Notes: generated from the sequence alone by a model not told the origin. A stretch of DNA of 15,798 nt from UBA6183 sp964603255 (GCA_964603255.1 CAZRVA010000058.1:1-15798), one strand, 5' to 3'; numbered from the stretch's first letter, positions 5,186-14,797 are shown. Numbers and translations: made by a program.

Positions 5186-8100
5186 TTAGTTTCGTACCAC
5201 CTTACGGGTAACAATCCACTCGTTGTTTTTATCTTTTATTTGAATGATGTAAACACCTTGTTCAACACCTGTTAAATCTACGTTCTCATTTAACTTACCA
5301 AAACCCTGTATGGTTTTAGTGCTAATCAGTTTCATGTGTGTGTCGTAAATTTTCACTTCAGCACCACCATTTAACACTTCCACATCCGACCAAATCATAA
5401 CGTAGTCTTCTGTAGGTATTGGAGCCATAAATACATAATCGCTTACCGTGCTTACTATGGTATTGTCTTCACTTAACTGTCTAACTGATGAGTAAGTAAA
5501 AGTGTTGTCCACATCAACCATTTTTAAGCGGTAGTAGTTAACCATACCTTTTACAAATCCGGCATCGGTGTATTCGTAATTTACTTGTACGTTACTATTT
5601 CCTCTTGCTTTAATACTGCCTAGCTTTTTAAAGTTAACGTTATCTAAACTGTGTTCAATTTCAAACCTACTGCTGTTTTTCTCTGTTGCGGTGGTCCAGT
5701 TTAAAACGGCTTGTTTTTGATTATTTAGTTTGGCAGTAAACTTACTTACTGTAACCGGCAACACGTTGGTGTTTTCAATAATAATTCTAAACCTGTTGTT
5801 ACCAAATGTAGCTGCATTGCTTGAGTTGATGTTGAAACTATAAACCCCATTTAATACAATTGGTGTAACACTATTTAGGTAATTATCTTTTAAGTAATAA
5901 TTAAATCCTGTTGTTGCAGGTAATTTCTCAAATGTAAATGTATGTAAACCGTTGGTTCCACCGGTATACAATTTAACAGTATCGCTTGCGGTAGTTATTT
6001 GTGGCCTTGCATCTAAAGAGTGCGGTACATTATCGTTGCCATAGCTGTAAATATCGTTAGCACCGTTGTTCATACGTCCAATGTCATACAGGTCGTCATT
6101 TGCTGTTGCCCCTGCCATCATTTTTAAAATAAATTGATCGTAGTTTAACGAATCAGTACGCATGGTAATTAACAACTCATCTGTTGGCGAACCTGTTTTA
6201 AATAAACTGTTATTGGTTGATGTTGATTTAAATGATTCGTAGAACTGCAAAGATGGACTGGTGCCGGTTGCTTTAATAAAAAATGCTTGTCCGGGAGCAA
6301 TAATACCTCCGGTTAAAGTACCACCGTTTGAGGCCGCGTTGTAACTTTTATAGTTATTACCGATAGGGTCGTAAACATAAACCTCCGGACGAATTTTGTT
6401 ATAAAAAGTTCCGGTAAAGCCAGAGTTTCCTGTTCTCCACATTGCTCCCCAATCAAACGGAGCTGCAAATGGGTTGCCCAATAAGTTCCAACCATCATCG
6501 CTTGAACTTCCTGTGTTGGTATAGGTAACCGGCATATTAACAGATTGCTGGTTAAGTGAGCCCGATACTTCTAATGTTACTTCATTTTGTGTGGTGTTTG
6601 AACCTGTTAATCGGGCAGGGTCACTTCTATCTCCACGCACAAAAACGCGGTAACCTCTACCAACAGTAAATGCCATATTGATGTTTGGTGCAGCAGTCCA
6701 GCCCTGATTTAAATTACCGGTTGTAGCTTCATTGTAGTAATATACACTTGGTGAGTTGTTACCGGTGGCATCAAATCCATTTGTTGTACCACCCGTTCCG
6801 GTAATAAAAATATCATCTTTCCATTGTGCCAATGTTCCGCCACTAATAGGAGCGGCCATAAACCTCCAACGTCTGGCACTGGCTGGTATGTATCTTTCAA
6901 CGGTAACACTTCCGGTAATACTTGCATCTGGTGTTAAAGCATCAACAATAGCTGTACCGCTTGCATTTGAAGTTAATGTTAAGTTACCACCCGTTGCAAA
7001 AACACCGTCCTCACAAGTTAACTTATCAGTAATGGTCAGCGGTCCACCAAGTGTAACGGTTCCGCTGTTATTTATTTTAACTTGAGCAGCGGTATTTCCT
7101 TGGAATAAACCCGATGGAATAGTTTGATTTGATGTTCCAAAAAATTCTACTTCACCAGAAGTATTATTAATCTTACCACTTCCACTAATATTTCCACGTA
7201 TTCTTAAAGTACCTCCATTTACGTTTATGGTTTTACCCGATGCAATGGTGATTCCATTTGCAACCAACGATTTTCCATTTCCTAAATTTGGGTTATTACC
7301 CGAGGAAATATTTACAGCAGTTGATGCTGTTGGAATAGTTCCACAGCTCCAGTTTGCGGTATTATTTGGATCATCATCTGCAGTACCTAACCATGTACCG
7401 GCAGGTGTTATGGTAACTACTGTTGCTGATGATACAGCCGAGCTACAAGCATTTTCAATCGCTACTACAGTATAACTACCAGCCGCATTTGCAGAGTAAG
7501 TTGTTCCTGTGGCAACATCAGAACCATCCTTTTTCCATTGGTATGATGTGCCACCACTTGCGGTTAATAATTCACTATTGCCGGTACAAATTGCAACCGA
7601 ACCATTAGGGCTAATACTTGCAGATGGAATACCATTAACATTTACAACAATTGCTGTGGCCGCACTGGCAGATGTACAACCTTTATCGCTTATGGCAAAT
7701 ACATCATAACTACCGGCACTTGTTACCACCAAAGGATTTGTTGTAGAGAAATTGCTTCCGTCTTTTCTCCATTGGTAAGTACTACCACCTGTTGCTGTTA
7801 AACTAACACTACCTCCGTTACAAAAAGTTGTTGAACCACCAGCGCTTGAAGCCGCAGTTGGTAATGTATTGACGGTTAATGTGGCCACATTTGATGTTGT
7901 GTTGCCACAAGTATTGGTAATAACTACGGTATAATCATCAGCATCCGCAGGGGTTAAATTATTTATTGTTAAAGAACTGCTGTTGGTTCCAACGTCTGTT
8001 ACTCCTTTTTTCCATTGGTAACTAACGGCATCTGTTGCTGTAACATTAAATGCTACACTGCCGCCTACACAACGCTCAACAGATGTTGGTTGTGATGTAA

Positions 8101-11100
8101 TGGCAGGAAGTTGATTTACTACAATTTCTCTTGCACTTGATTCGATTGCAGGACAAATGCCATTTTTAACAACAGCCCTAAAACGTGTTGTTGCAGTTAA
8201 GTTTCCCGGGGTTTCTGATGTTGTTACGTTAGAAATGGTATTCCAGGTTGTAAAAGGGCTAACTGCGCTTTCCCAACGAATAACACCACCTGTTTCGCCA
8301 TTTAAAGAAAGTACTCCCGGAGCGCTTCCGGTACATATTGGTGTTGTACCACCACTTACTGTACCACCCACAGAGGAAGGTGTAATGGTAACTACTGTGC
8401 TATCTGCTTCAACAGCTAAACAAGTTCCATTTTTAACTACTGCCCTAAATGCAGTAGTTGCAGATAAAGCTCCGGATGTATAAGTTGTATTGGTGTTGCT
8501 GATGTCTGTCCACAATGTAAACGGAGCCAATGCAAATTGCCACTTCTGTACAGTACCTGCTTGTCCGCTAAGCGTTAATGTTCCTGATGTACTACCCTGA
8601 CAAACATTGCTTCCACCTGTTACTGTGCCAGCAATAGTTGCTGCATCTACCACCACAACTGTTGGTGTTGATGTAGTGGCCGAACAGCCTTTATTATCGG
8701 TTACGGTAACAGTATAGCTACCACTCGTAGATGCTACATAGTTGTTGTTTATTGCACCGCCAATTGGTGTTCCACTTTCATTCCAAACATAACTTATGCC
8801 ATTGTTATTGCTTAACGTAACGCTTCCTCCCGAGCAAAAAGTAGTTGCACCACTTGGTGTAATGCTTGCATTTGGTAAAGGATTAACTGTAACATAAACA
8901 GGTGACGAGGTGTCGGAAACACAACCATTTCCATCTGTTGTTACTACATTGTATTTGCCACTTGTACTAACTAACAATGTGTTTGATGTAGCTGTATTTA
9001 CACCATCTTTTTTCCATTGGTATGAAGTTCCTCCGCTTCCGGTTAATAAAACATTTCCACCATTACAAAACTCAGTTGCTCCTCCGGCAGAAATACTTGC
9101 GCTGGGTAACGCATTTACCGTTAAACTTATTTGGTTTGATGTTGTGGTAGGAACACAACTGTTTGATATTACCACATCATAATTGTCGGCATCAGCTAAA
9201 CTTACACTCGGAATATTAAAACTACTGCTTGTTGCCGAAGGAATATTAACACCATTTTTGCGCCATTGATAGCCTGTAGCACCTGTAGCAGTTACGTTAA
9301 AAGTAACCGATGCGCCAACACAACGTGTAGCTGATGTTGGCTGTGATGTGATAACCGGAGGATTAATTACTGTTACTAAAGTTGAAGCTGAAGGTTGTTC
9401 ATTACAAACACCGCTTTTAACAACAGCCCTAAAGTAAGTTGACGTAGATAAAGCTCCTGATGTATATGTATTGTTTGTATTTATTATAGTGGTTGGCGAA
9501 CTAAATGATGGATTGGTTGAACTTTCCCAACGAACAATTGTGCCTGTATGTCCTGATAAAGTTAATGTACCCGATGTAAATCCTTCACAAATGGTTGTTC
9601 CTCCGCTTACTGTTCCTCCAACTGTTGCCGGATCTACGGTTACCATTGTTGTATCTGATTCTAACGTTAAACAGGTTCCGTTTTTAACAACTGCTCTAAA
9701 TGCAGTAGTTTGTGTAAGTGCAGCAGAAGTATAAGTTGTGGCCGTGTTTGTGATATTGTTCCAACTACTGAAAGGTGAAACTGCACTTTCCCACCTAACC
9801 ACACCACCTGTATTACCACTTAGGGTAAGCAAACCAGAGTTACTACCTTGACACTTAACTGTACCACCCGTAACTAAACCTGCAACAGTCGGTGCATCAA
9901 CAGTAACAACAGTTCCTGTAGTTGTTGTGGCCACACAACCATTTACATCAGTAACTTGTACTTTATAATTACCCGATGAGTTAATAATTATGGATGATGT
10001 GGTTACTGCTGTATCTACATCATTCTTTTTCCATTGGTACGATACGCCATTGTTGTTTGATAAGGTAACCGAACCTCCATCGCAAAAAGTTGTTGCACCA
10101 CCAGCGGTAATGTTTGCATTAGGTAGCGAATTAACAATTACTGTTGCTGCACTTGTTGTATCAACACAGCCAAAACCATTTTGTGCTACAACCCTATAAT
10201 CACCACTTGTGGTTGCTGTGTATGGATTTGATGTTGAAACCTGTACGCCATTTCTTAACCATTTATAACCTGCTGTGCTTCCACCACCGGTTAAATCAAC
10301 CGAATTTCCATTACAAAATGTAGTTGGCCCTCCGGGAGTTAGGGTTGCGGTTGGTAATGTATTTACTGTTAGTATAGCTATGTTTGATGGTGAAGACGTA
10401 CCACAAGTATTGGTGGCAACTACTGTGTAATCTGCTTCATCGCCACTTACAACGGCATTTATGGTAAACGTATTTGATGTTGCTCCACCAATATCAACCC
10501 CATCTTTTTTCCATTGATAACTTAATATTGGATTTACAGATGTTGCGGTTGCAGTAAATGTTACCGAACCACCCTCGCATATACTTTGGGTAACTGGATT
10601 TAAGCTAAATGTTGGTACATTATCAACAATAATTTCTGCATGACTTGATGCTGCCTCTGCACACAATACAGTATTTTGAACAACGGCTCTAAACCTGGTT
10701 GTTTCTGTTAATCCACTTGCCGAATGGCTTGTAGTAGTATTGGCAATTGGTGACCAAGTGGAGAATGGGGCTACTGCACTTTCCCATCTTACTATTGTAC
10801 CGGTGTTACCAGAAAGTGTTAACGTACCGGTGTTTCCTCCATTACAAATTGTTTTTGCACCACTAACGCTTCCGCCTACACTTGGTGGTGTAACGGCAAT
10901 TTCTTCTTCAAACGAATTGGCTTCAGGACATGCGCCACTCTTTATTACTGCTCTAAACTGTGTTGTTTGTGTTAGCGCACCCGAGGTGTAGGTTGTATTG
11001 GTGTTTGCTATTGGTGTCCATGTTGAGAATGGAGATACAGAGCTTTCCCATCTTACTATACTGCCTGTATTGCCCGATAAGGTTAACAAAGGAGAGTTGC

Positions 11101-14100
11101 TACCAGAACAAACGGTGGCAGATGCTCCGGTAACGCCACCACCAACTGTAGCTGCTGATACGGTTACTGTTGTTGCCACATCTGTAGTATCTTGACAACC
11201 CGCAACTGTAGTTACAATAACTCTGTAATTACCGCTAACACTTGCTTGGTAGCTGCTACTGTTTGCCCCAATAATTTCTACATCATTTCTTAACCATTGG
11301 TAAGTTCCGGTTTCGGCATTGTTTAGTGTTACATTGCTACCGTTGCAAATGTTGGTTGAGCCACCCGCAGTTATACTTGGATTTGGCAGTGGGTTTACCG
11401 TAATTATAAAAGCCGAAGAGGTAGCATTACAACCCGCACTATCAATTTGTACAGTGTAGCTTCCGCTTTCTGTAACAACAAGGTTTCTGCTTGTTTGACC
11501 AATAATATTATTGCCATCTTTTTTCCATTGGTAACCTGCGTATGAAGCTGTTGTTCTAATTGTTCCTGTTTGTCCTTGGCAAAACGGATTTACACCTACT
11601 GTTTGTTGCACGGTAGGCGCAGAAACACTGTTTACTGTTAAGGTTGCGGCATTAGAAAGTTCATTTGTACAACTTGCCGATTGTACTTCAACGGTGTAAT
11701 TTCCTGTATCTGCTAATGCTACACTGTTAATGGTATACGAGCTGCTGTTTGCACCAATAATATCTATTCCTTTAAATTTCCATTGGTACCCGCTTATTGT
11801 TCCGGTTGCAGTAACATTAAATGTTACAGGTGCGCCTACACATTTGGTAGACGAGCTTGGTTGTAACGTTATACTAATTGGGGCATCAACCACAACTTCT
11901 GTTGCTGTTGAAAACACATTGTTACATATTCCGTTTCCGATAACTGCCCTAAATCTTGTTGTTTCGGTTAATGTACCCGATGTAAATGTTGTTGCAGTGT
12001 TTGCAATATCAACCCAAGAACTAAACGGACTAACAGCTGATTGCCATTTTACAATAGTACCGTTATGGCCACTTAAAGTTAATAAAGCAGATGTACTGCC
12101 CGAGCATATTGTTGTACCACCGGTTACGCTTCCTGCAATTGGCGCTGCATCAACCGTAACAGTTGTAGTACTTGATTCGGTAGATGTACAAGTTCCATTT
12201 TTAACAACCGCCCTAAATTGTGTTGTTTCGTTTAATGCACCTGATGTGTATGTTGTTGCGGTGTTAGCAATATCAACCCAAGAGCTAAAAGGACTAACAG
12301 ACGATTGCCATTTTTCTACTGAACCCGTTTGTGCGCTTAAGGTTAGTTGTGCCGATGTGCTTCCTTCGCAAATTGTTGTACCACCGGTTACACTTCCTGC
12401 AACTGTAGGCGCATCAACTGTAACGGTTGTTGGGGTTGATGTAGCAACACAACCATTACCATCTGTAACTTGTACTTTATAATCGCCTGATGAGTTAATT
12501 ACAATTGATGATGTGGTTACGGCAGTATCAACGTTATTTTTTTTCCATTGATAGGTGTTACCATTTGTGTTTTCTAATGTTACCGAACCACCCGAGCAAA
12601 AAGTTGTTGTTCCGCTGGCCACAGTAATACTTGCATCAGGCAAGGGATTAACATTTACAACTGTTGCTGATGATGTTGCAGAACAACCGTTGCCGTCCGT
12701 AACCACAACGGTATAACTACCCGATGTTGTTGCGGTGTAAGGGTTTGATGTTGACTCATTAACGCCACCTTTTTTCCATTGATAAGTGTTACCTGGTGGT
12801 GCTTCCAAATCAACACTATTGCCATCGCAAAAAGTTGTTGCACCACTAGGGGTTATACTTGTAGTTGGTAATGCATTTACTGTTAATGTAGCCGCATTTG
12901 ATGTGGTGGTGCCACATGTGTTTGTAACATCTACCGTATAACTGCCTGCATCTGTTGCGGTAACAGTTGCAATGTTTAATGTACTTGCTGTTTCGCCTAT
13001 TAAAGTTGTAATTCCTTTTTTCCATTGGTAGCTGGCAGCACCCGTTGCTGTTACACTAAACAACGCACTTGTACCATCGCACCTATCTATAGATGATGGT
13101 TGTGAGGTAATGATTGGCGAGTTATTAACGGTAATAATTGCAGTATCAGAAAACGTTTCGTTACAAACGCCACTTTTAATTACCGCTCTAAAATGAGTAG
13201 TTTCTGTTAAATTGTTTGATGTAAATGTGCTTGTGGTAATTGCAGTATCGGTCCAAGACAAAAATGGCGTAGTTGCGTATTGCCATCTTTCTATATTTCC
13301 TGTATGTCCGCTAAGTGTTAGCAGGCCCGAGTTGTTACCCGAGCAAATGGTGGTGCTTCCGCTAACCGATCCACCAACAGAGGCCGGATCAACAGTAACG
13401 GTGGTTGAAAAAGAACTGTCTATTGGGCAGCTTCCACTTTGAAGCACAGCTTTAAAAATTGTGGTTGATGTTAGTGCTGCTGATGTGTATGTATCTGTTG
13501 TATTAGAAATTGGATTCCAAGTAGAACCACCGTTTGTTGAACTAACCCATCCCAAAACACTTCCTGTATGGCCAGCTAATGTTAGTTGTGCCGATGTACT
13601 TCCTTCGCAAATGGTACTTCCTCCGCTTACATTACCTGCCACAGTTGGTAAATCAACAGTAACGGTTGTTGGGGCTGATGTGGTGGACACACAACCATTG
13701 GCATCAGTAACTTGTACTTTATAATTGCCAGATGAGTTGATTACAATTGATGATGTGGTTACAGCAGTATCAACATCGTTTTTTTTCCATTGGTAACTGC
13801 TGCCATTATTGTTTGATAAAGTGACAGAACCACCCGAGCAAAAAGTTGTAGTTCCGTTTGTAACACTTATGGCTGCATCTGGTAATGGATTTACTGTTAT
13901 GGTAACAGCGTTAGAGTTAGCTGTGGCGCAAGTTCCGCTTTGTACAACTGCTCTGTATTGTGTGGTTTGAGTGGGTTCTCCGGGGTTGTATGTATCTGAA
14001 GTATGTGCAATTGTTTGCCATGATGAACCCCCGTTAATAGAGGATTCCCAGCGAATAATATCGCCTGTGTAACCCGATAGTGTTAAGTTAGAGGCTGCCG

Positions 14101-14722
14101 CTCCAATGCATATAGAAGTTGTTCCGCTTAAAGTACCCGCAGCAGTTGTGGGGTAAACGGTTACAACCTGTGTATCGGAAGTAATGGTACACCCTAATCC
14201 GGGGCTATTGTCTGTTACCTCAACAGAATAATCTCCACTTGTTGTAGCGGTTAAATTACTATATGTAGCACCCAAAATAGCCGAGCCGTTTAGTATCCAT
14301 TGAAAGGTGTAATTTTCGCTACTATCAACACTAAGCATTACACTGTTGCCGCTACAAAAATTTAGCGGACCAGATAACGTAATGCCCACCGTAGGTGAAA
14401 CACTAACAGCAAAACCGCTTGATGTTTTTGAACAGAAGTTTACGGTATCTGTAACCTTTACAGTATAAAACCCAGATTGTGTTACCACCAGTGTATTGGT
14501 ACTACTACCAATTGGCGAACCAAAATTTCTCCACTCGTATTTTAGGTCGTTAGGGCCACCTGTAACATTTGCAGTAAGTGTTACACTGCCTCCTGGACAA
14601 AATTTATTTGCAGGTGCGGTTATAGAAACTGCGGTTGGACATTGAGCATAGGCATTAAAGTTCAGTAACAGAAGAACTATAAATAAACAAGAAAATAAAT
14701 TTCGGGGTAAACTACTTTTCAT
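5186..14722 (-). CDS. Giant secreted multi-Ig-domain protein with T9SS C-terminal sorting domain
   Basis: This is a predicted cell-surface or secreted protein of 3178 residues (on the order of 320 kDa), exported by Sec and then by the type IX system. A signal peptide (about 1-26, hydrophobic core FIVLLLL, likely cleavage after AYA) is followed by 29 Ig-like domains of 76-89 residues (28-2441), each with a conserved Cys pair. Three classes recur: A (TTFC...YQWKK...SGxYxVxVTDxNGC), B (TICxG...LTLSGxTG...RWES...TTxFRAVVKxGxC) and C (SQPxxxxRCxG...YQWKK...DYTVxxTNTCG). They are ordered AAB-ABBC-(AABBC)x4-AA. A beta-rich region starts with GTWLGTADDD and NTANWSC (2442-2605). Next come a segment with VERYIPASARRWRFMAAP and GWNLLGNPFAAPFDW (2606-2985), an Fn3-like domain (about 2987-3088) and the sorting domain (3096-3178) ending VYIIQI...TRKVVRN. 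Its usual YPNPT-like motif reads MAPIPTEDYVMI. The ATG gives a complete signal peptide. The likely role is adhesion, matrix or surface structure; the ligand is unknown and no enzyme domain is seen. Confidence 0.93.
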   Translation of the reverse strand: MKSSLPRNLFSCLFIVLLLLNFNAYAQCPTAVSITAPANKFCPGGSVTLTANVTGGPNDLKYEWRNFGSPIGSSTNTLVVTQSGFYTVKVTDTVNFCSKTSSGFAVSVSPTVGITLSGPLNFCSGNSVMLSVDSSENYTFQWILNGSAILGATYSNLTATTSGDYSVEVTDNSPGLGCTITSDTQVVTVYPTTAAGTLSGTTSICIGAAASNLTLSGYTGDIIRWESSINGGSSWQTIAHTSDTYNPGEPTQTTQYRAVVQSGTCATANSNAVTITVNPLPDAAISVTNGTTTFCSGGSVTLSNNNGSSYQWKKNDVDTAVTTSSIVINSSGNYKVQVTDANGCVSTTSAPTTVTVDLPTVAGNVSGGSTICEGSTSAQLTLAGHTGSVLGWVSSTNGGSTWNPISNTTDTYTSAALTSTTIFKAVLQSGSCPIDSSFSTTVTVDPASVGGSVSGSTTICSGNNSGLLTLSGHTGNIERWQYATTPFLSWTDTAITTSTFTSNNLTETTHFRAVIKSGVCNETFSDTAIITVNNSPIITSQPSSIDRCDGTSALFSVTATGAASYQWKKGITTLIGETASTLNIATVTATDAGSYTVDVTNTCGTTTSNAATLTVNALPTTSITPSGATTFCDGNSVDLEAPPGNTYQWKKGGVNESTSNPYTATTSGSYTVVVTDGNGCSATSSATVVNVNPLPDASITVASGTTTFCSGGSVTLENTNGNTYQWKKNNVDTAVTTSSIVINSSGDYKVQVTDGNGCVATSTPTTVTVDAPTVAGSVTGGTTICEGSTSAQLTLSAQTGSVEKWQSSVSPFSSWVDIANTATTYTSGALNETTQFRAVVKNGTCTSTESSTTTVTVDAAPIAGSVTGGTTICSGSTSALLTLSGHNGTIVKWQSAVSPFSSWVDIANTATTFTSGTLTETTRFRAVIGNGICNNVFSTATEVVVDAPISITLQPSSSTKCVGAPVTFNVTATGTISGYQWKFKGIDIIGANSSSYTINSVALADTGNYTVEVQSASCTNELSNAATLTVNSVSAPTVQQTVGVNPFCQGQTGTIRTTASYAGYQWKKDGNNIIGQTSRNLVVTESGSYTVQIDSAGCNATSSAFIITVNPLPNPSITAGGSTNICNGSNVTLNNAETGTYQWLRNDVEIIGANSSSYQASVSGNYRVIVTTVAGCQDTTDVATTVTVSAATVGGGVTGASATVCSGSNSPLLTLSGNTGSIVRWESSVSPFSTWTPIANTNTTYTSGALTQTTQFRAVIKSGACPEANSFEEEIAVTPPSVGGSVSGAKTICNGGNTGTLTLSGNTGTIVRWESAVAPFSTWSPIANTTTSHSASGLTETTRFRAVVQNTVLCAEAASSHAEIIVDNVPTFSLNPVTQSICEGGSVTFTATATSVNPILSYQWKKDGVDIGGATSNTFTINAVVSGDEADYTVVATNTCGTSSPSNIAILTVNTLPTATLTPGGPTTFCNGNSVDLTGGGSTAGYKWLRNGVQVSTSNPYTATTSGDYRVVAQNGFGCVDTTSAATVIVNSLPNANITAGGATTFCDGGSVTLSNNNGVSYQWKKNDVDTAVTTSSIIINSSGNYKVQVTDVNGCVATTTTGTVVTVDAPTVAGLVTGGTVKCQGSNSGLLTLSGNTGGVVRWESAVSPFSSWNNITNTATTYTSAALTQTTAFRAVVKNGTCLTLESDTTMVTVDPATVGGTVSGGTTICEGFTSGTLTLSGHTGTIVRWESSTNPSFSSPTTIINTNNTYTSGALSTSTYFRAVVKSGVCNEQPSASTLVTVINPPVITSQPTSATRCVGASVTFNVTATGATGYQWRKNGVNIPSATSSSFNIPSVSLADADNYDVVISNSCVPTTTSNQISLTVNALPSASISAGGATEFCNGGNVLLTGSGGTSYQWKKDGVNTATSNTLLVSTSGKYNVVTTDGNGCVSDTSSPVYVTVNPLPNASITPSGATTFCSGGSVTLSNNNGISYVWNESGTPIGGAINNNYVASTSGSYTVTVTDNKGCSATTSTPTVVVVDAATIAGTVTGGSNVCQGSTSGTLTLSGQAGTVQKWQFALAPFTLWTDISNTNTTYTSGALSATTAFRAVVKNGTCLAVEADSTVVTITPSSVGGTVSGGTTPICTGSAPGVLSLNGETGGVIRWESAVSPFTTWNTISNVTTSETPGNLTATTRFRAVVKNGICPAIESSAREIVVNQLPAITSQPTSVERCVGGSVAFNVTATDAVSYQWKKGVTDVGTNSSSLTINNLTPADADDYTVVITNTCGNTTSNVATLTVNTLPTAASSAGGSTTFCNGGSVSLTATGGSTYQWRKDGSNFSTTNPLVVTSAGSYDVFAISDKGCTSASAATAIVVNVNGIPSASISPNGSVAICTGNSELLTASGGTSYQWKKDGSDVATGTTYSANAAGSYTVVAIENACSSAVSSATVVTITPAGTWLGTADDDPNNTANWSCGTIPTASTAVNISSGNNPNLGNGKSLVANGITIASGKTINVNGGTLRIRGNISGSGKINNTSGEVEFFGTSNQTIPSGLFQGNTAAQVKINNSGTVTLGGPLTITDKLTCEDGVFATGGNLTLTSNASGTAIVDALTPDASITGSVTVERYIPASARRWRFMAAPISGGTLAQWKDDIFITGTGGTTNGFDATGNNSPSVYYYNEATTGNLNQGWTAAPNINMAFTVGRGYRVFVRGDRSDPARLTGSNTTQNEVTLEVSGSLNQQSVNMPVTYTNTGSSSDDGWNLLGNPFAAPFDWGAMWRTGNSGFTGTFYNKIRPEVYVYDPIGNNYKSYNAASNGGTLTGGIIAPGQAFFIKATGTSPSLQFYESFKSTSTNNSLFKTGSPTDELLITMRTDSLNYDQFILKMMAGATANDDLYDIGRMNNGANDIYSYGNDNVPHSLDARPQITTASDTVKLYTGGTNGLHTFTFEKLPATTGFNYYLKDNYLNSVTPIVLNGVYSFNINSSNAATFGNNRFRIIIENTNVLPVTVSKFTAKLNNQKQAVLNWTTATEKNSSRFEIEHSLDNVNFKKLGSIKARGNSNVQVNYEYTDAGFVKGMVNYYRLKMVDVDNTFTYSSVRQLSEDNTIVSTVSDYVFMAPIPTEDYVMIWSDVEVLNGGAEVKIYDTHMKLISTKTIQGFGKLNENVDLTGVEQGVYIIQIKDKNNEWIVTRKVVRN
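7862..9106 (-). repeat. Super-repeat unit 5 (A-A-B-B-C), residues 1873-2287
   Basis: This unit has five Ig-like domains in the order A, A, B, B, C over 415 residues. Its first B domain shares the end RAVVKNGTC with the corresponding domain of unit 4. Its second A domain (VWNESGTPIGG) has diverged from those of units 2 and 4. It is followed by a further A-A pair (2288-2441) with no B or C domains. Confidence 0.85.
9107..10354 (-). repeat. Super-repeat unit 4 (A-A-B-B-C), residues 1457-1872
   Basis: This unit has 416 residues in the order A, A, B, B, C. Both A domains resemble those of unit 2 rather than of its neighbour unit 3: the first shares STSNPYTATTSG, the second shares DTAVTTSS and NYKVQVTD. 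This suggests unit pairs were copied or exchanged. Confidence 0.85.
10355..11623 (-). repeat. Super-repeat unit 3 (A-A-B-B-C), residues 1034-1456
   Basis: This unit has 423 residues in the same domain order. Its two A domains are the most divergent of the set (VQQTVGVNPFC in the first, IIGANSSSYQ in the second). Its B domains keep the SxxSPFSTW / APFSTW and PIANT signatures. Confidence 0.85.
11624..12868 (-). repeat. Super-repeat unit 2 (A-A-B-B-C), residues 619-1033
   Basis: This unit has 415 residues in the order A, A, B, B, C. Its two B domains are close tandem copies of each other (12143-12406 and 11882-12142). Its C domain begins PISITLQPSSSTKC. Confidence 0.85.
12869..13882 (-). repeat. 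Super-repeat unit 1, shortened (A-B-B-C), residues 281-618
   Basis: This unit has 338 residues and one A domain instead of two. That A domain matches the second A domain of units 2 and 4, so the first A position is missing or is occupied by the class B domain at 193-280. Before it lie two divergent A domains (28-192). Confidence 0.8.
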
Positions 14723-14745
14723 ACAAAACCTTTTATAGCAACACT

Positions 14746-14753
14746 CAAAGTTA
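14746..14753 (-). promoter_or_regulatory. -7 promoter element TAACTTTG of the giant surface protein gene
   Basis: TAACTTTG matches the TAnnTTTG consensus exactly and lies 23 bp before the ATG. The expected -33 position, 19 nt upstream, holds a T-run rather than TTTG, so the core promoter may need help from an activator. A weak AAAGG lies just before the start codon. Confidence 0.55.
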
Positions 14754-14797
14754 TAATATTCAAACGTTTAATAAAATTAAAATAAAGCCACTGTTTT

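Noticed and set aside
11730..12482. A 250-codon plus-strand open frame and many shorter ones antisense to the giant gene
   Set aside because: They arise because the repeated domains have similar codons, so the same antisense phase stays open in each copy. The peptides are repetitive and hydrophobic without recognisable domains or start signals.
7862..13882. Regularly spaced repeats suggestive of a CRISPR array
   Set aside because: The period is domain size (about 230-265 bp) and block size (about 1.25 kb), inside one open reading frame with imperfect copies. There are no short identical repeats with unique spacers.
14642..14722. Possible lipoprotein signal because a Cys follows the signal peptide
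   Set aside because: The sequence before the Cys is NAYAQ. It lacks a lipobox, and the AYA site fits signal peptidase I. The C-terminal sorting domain also argues for T9SS export.
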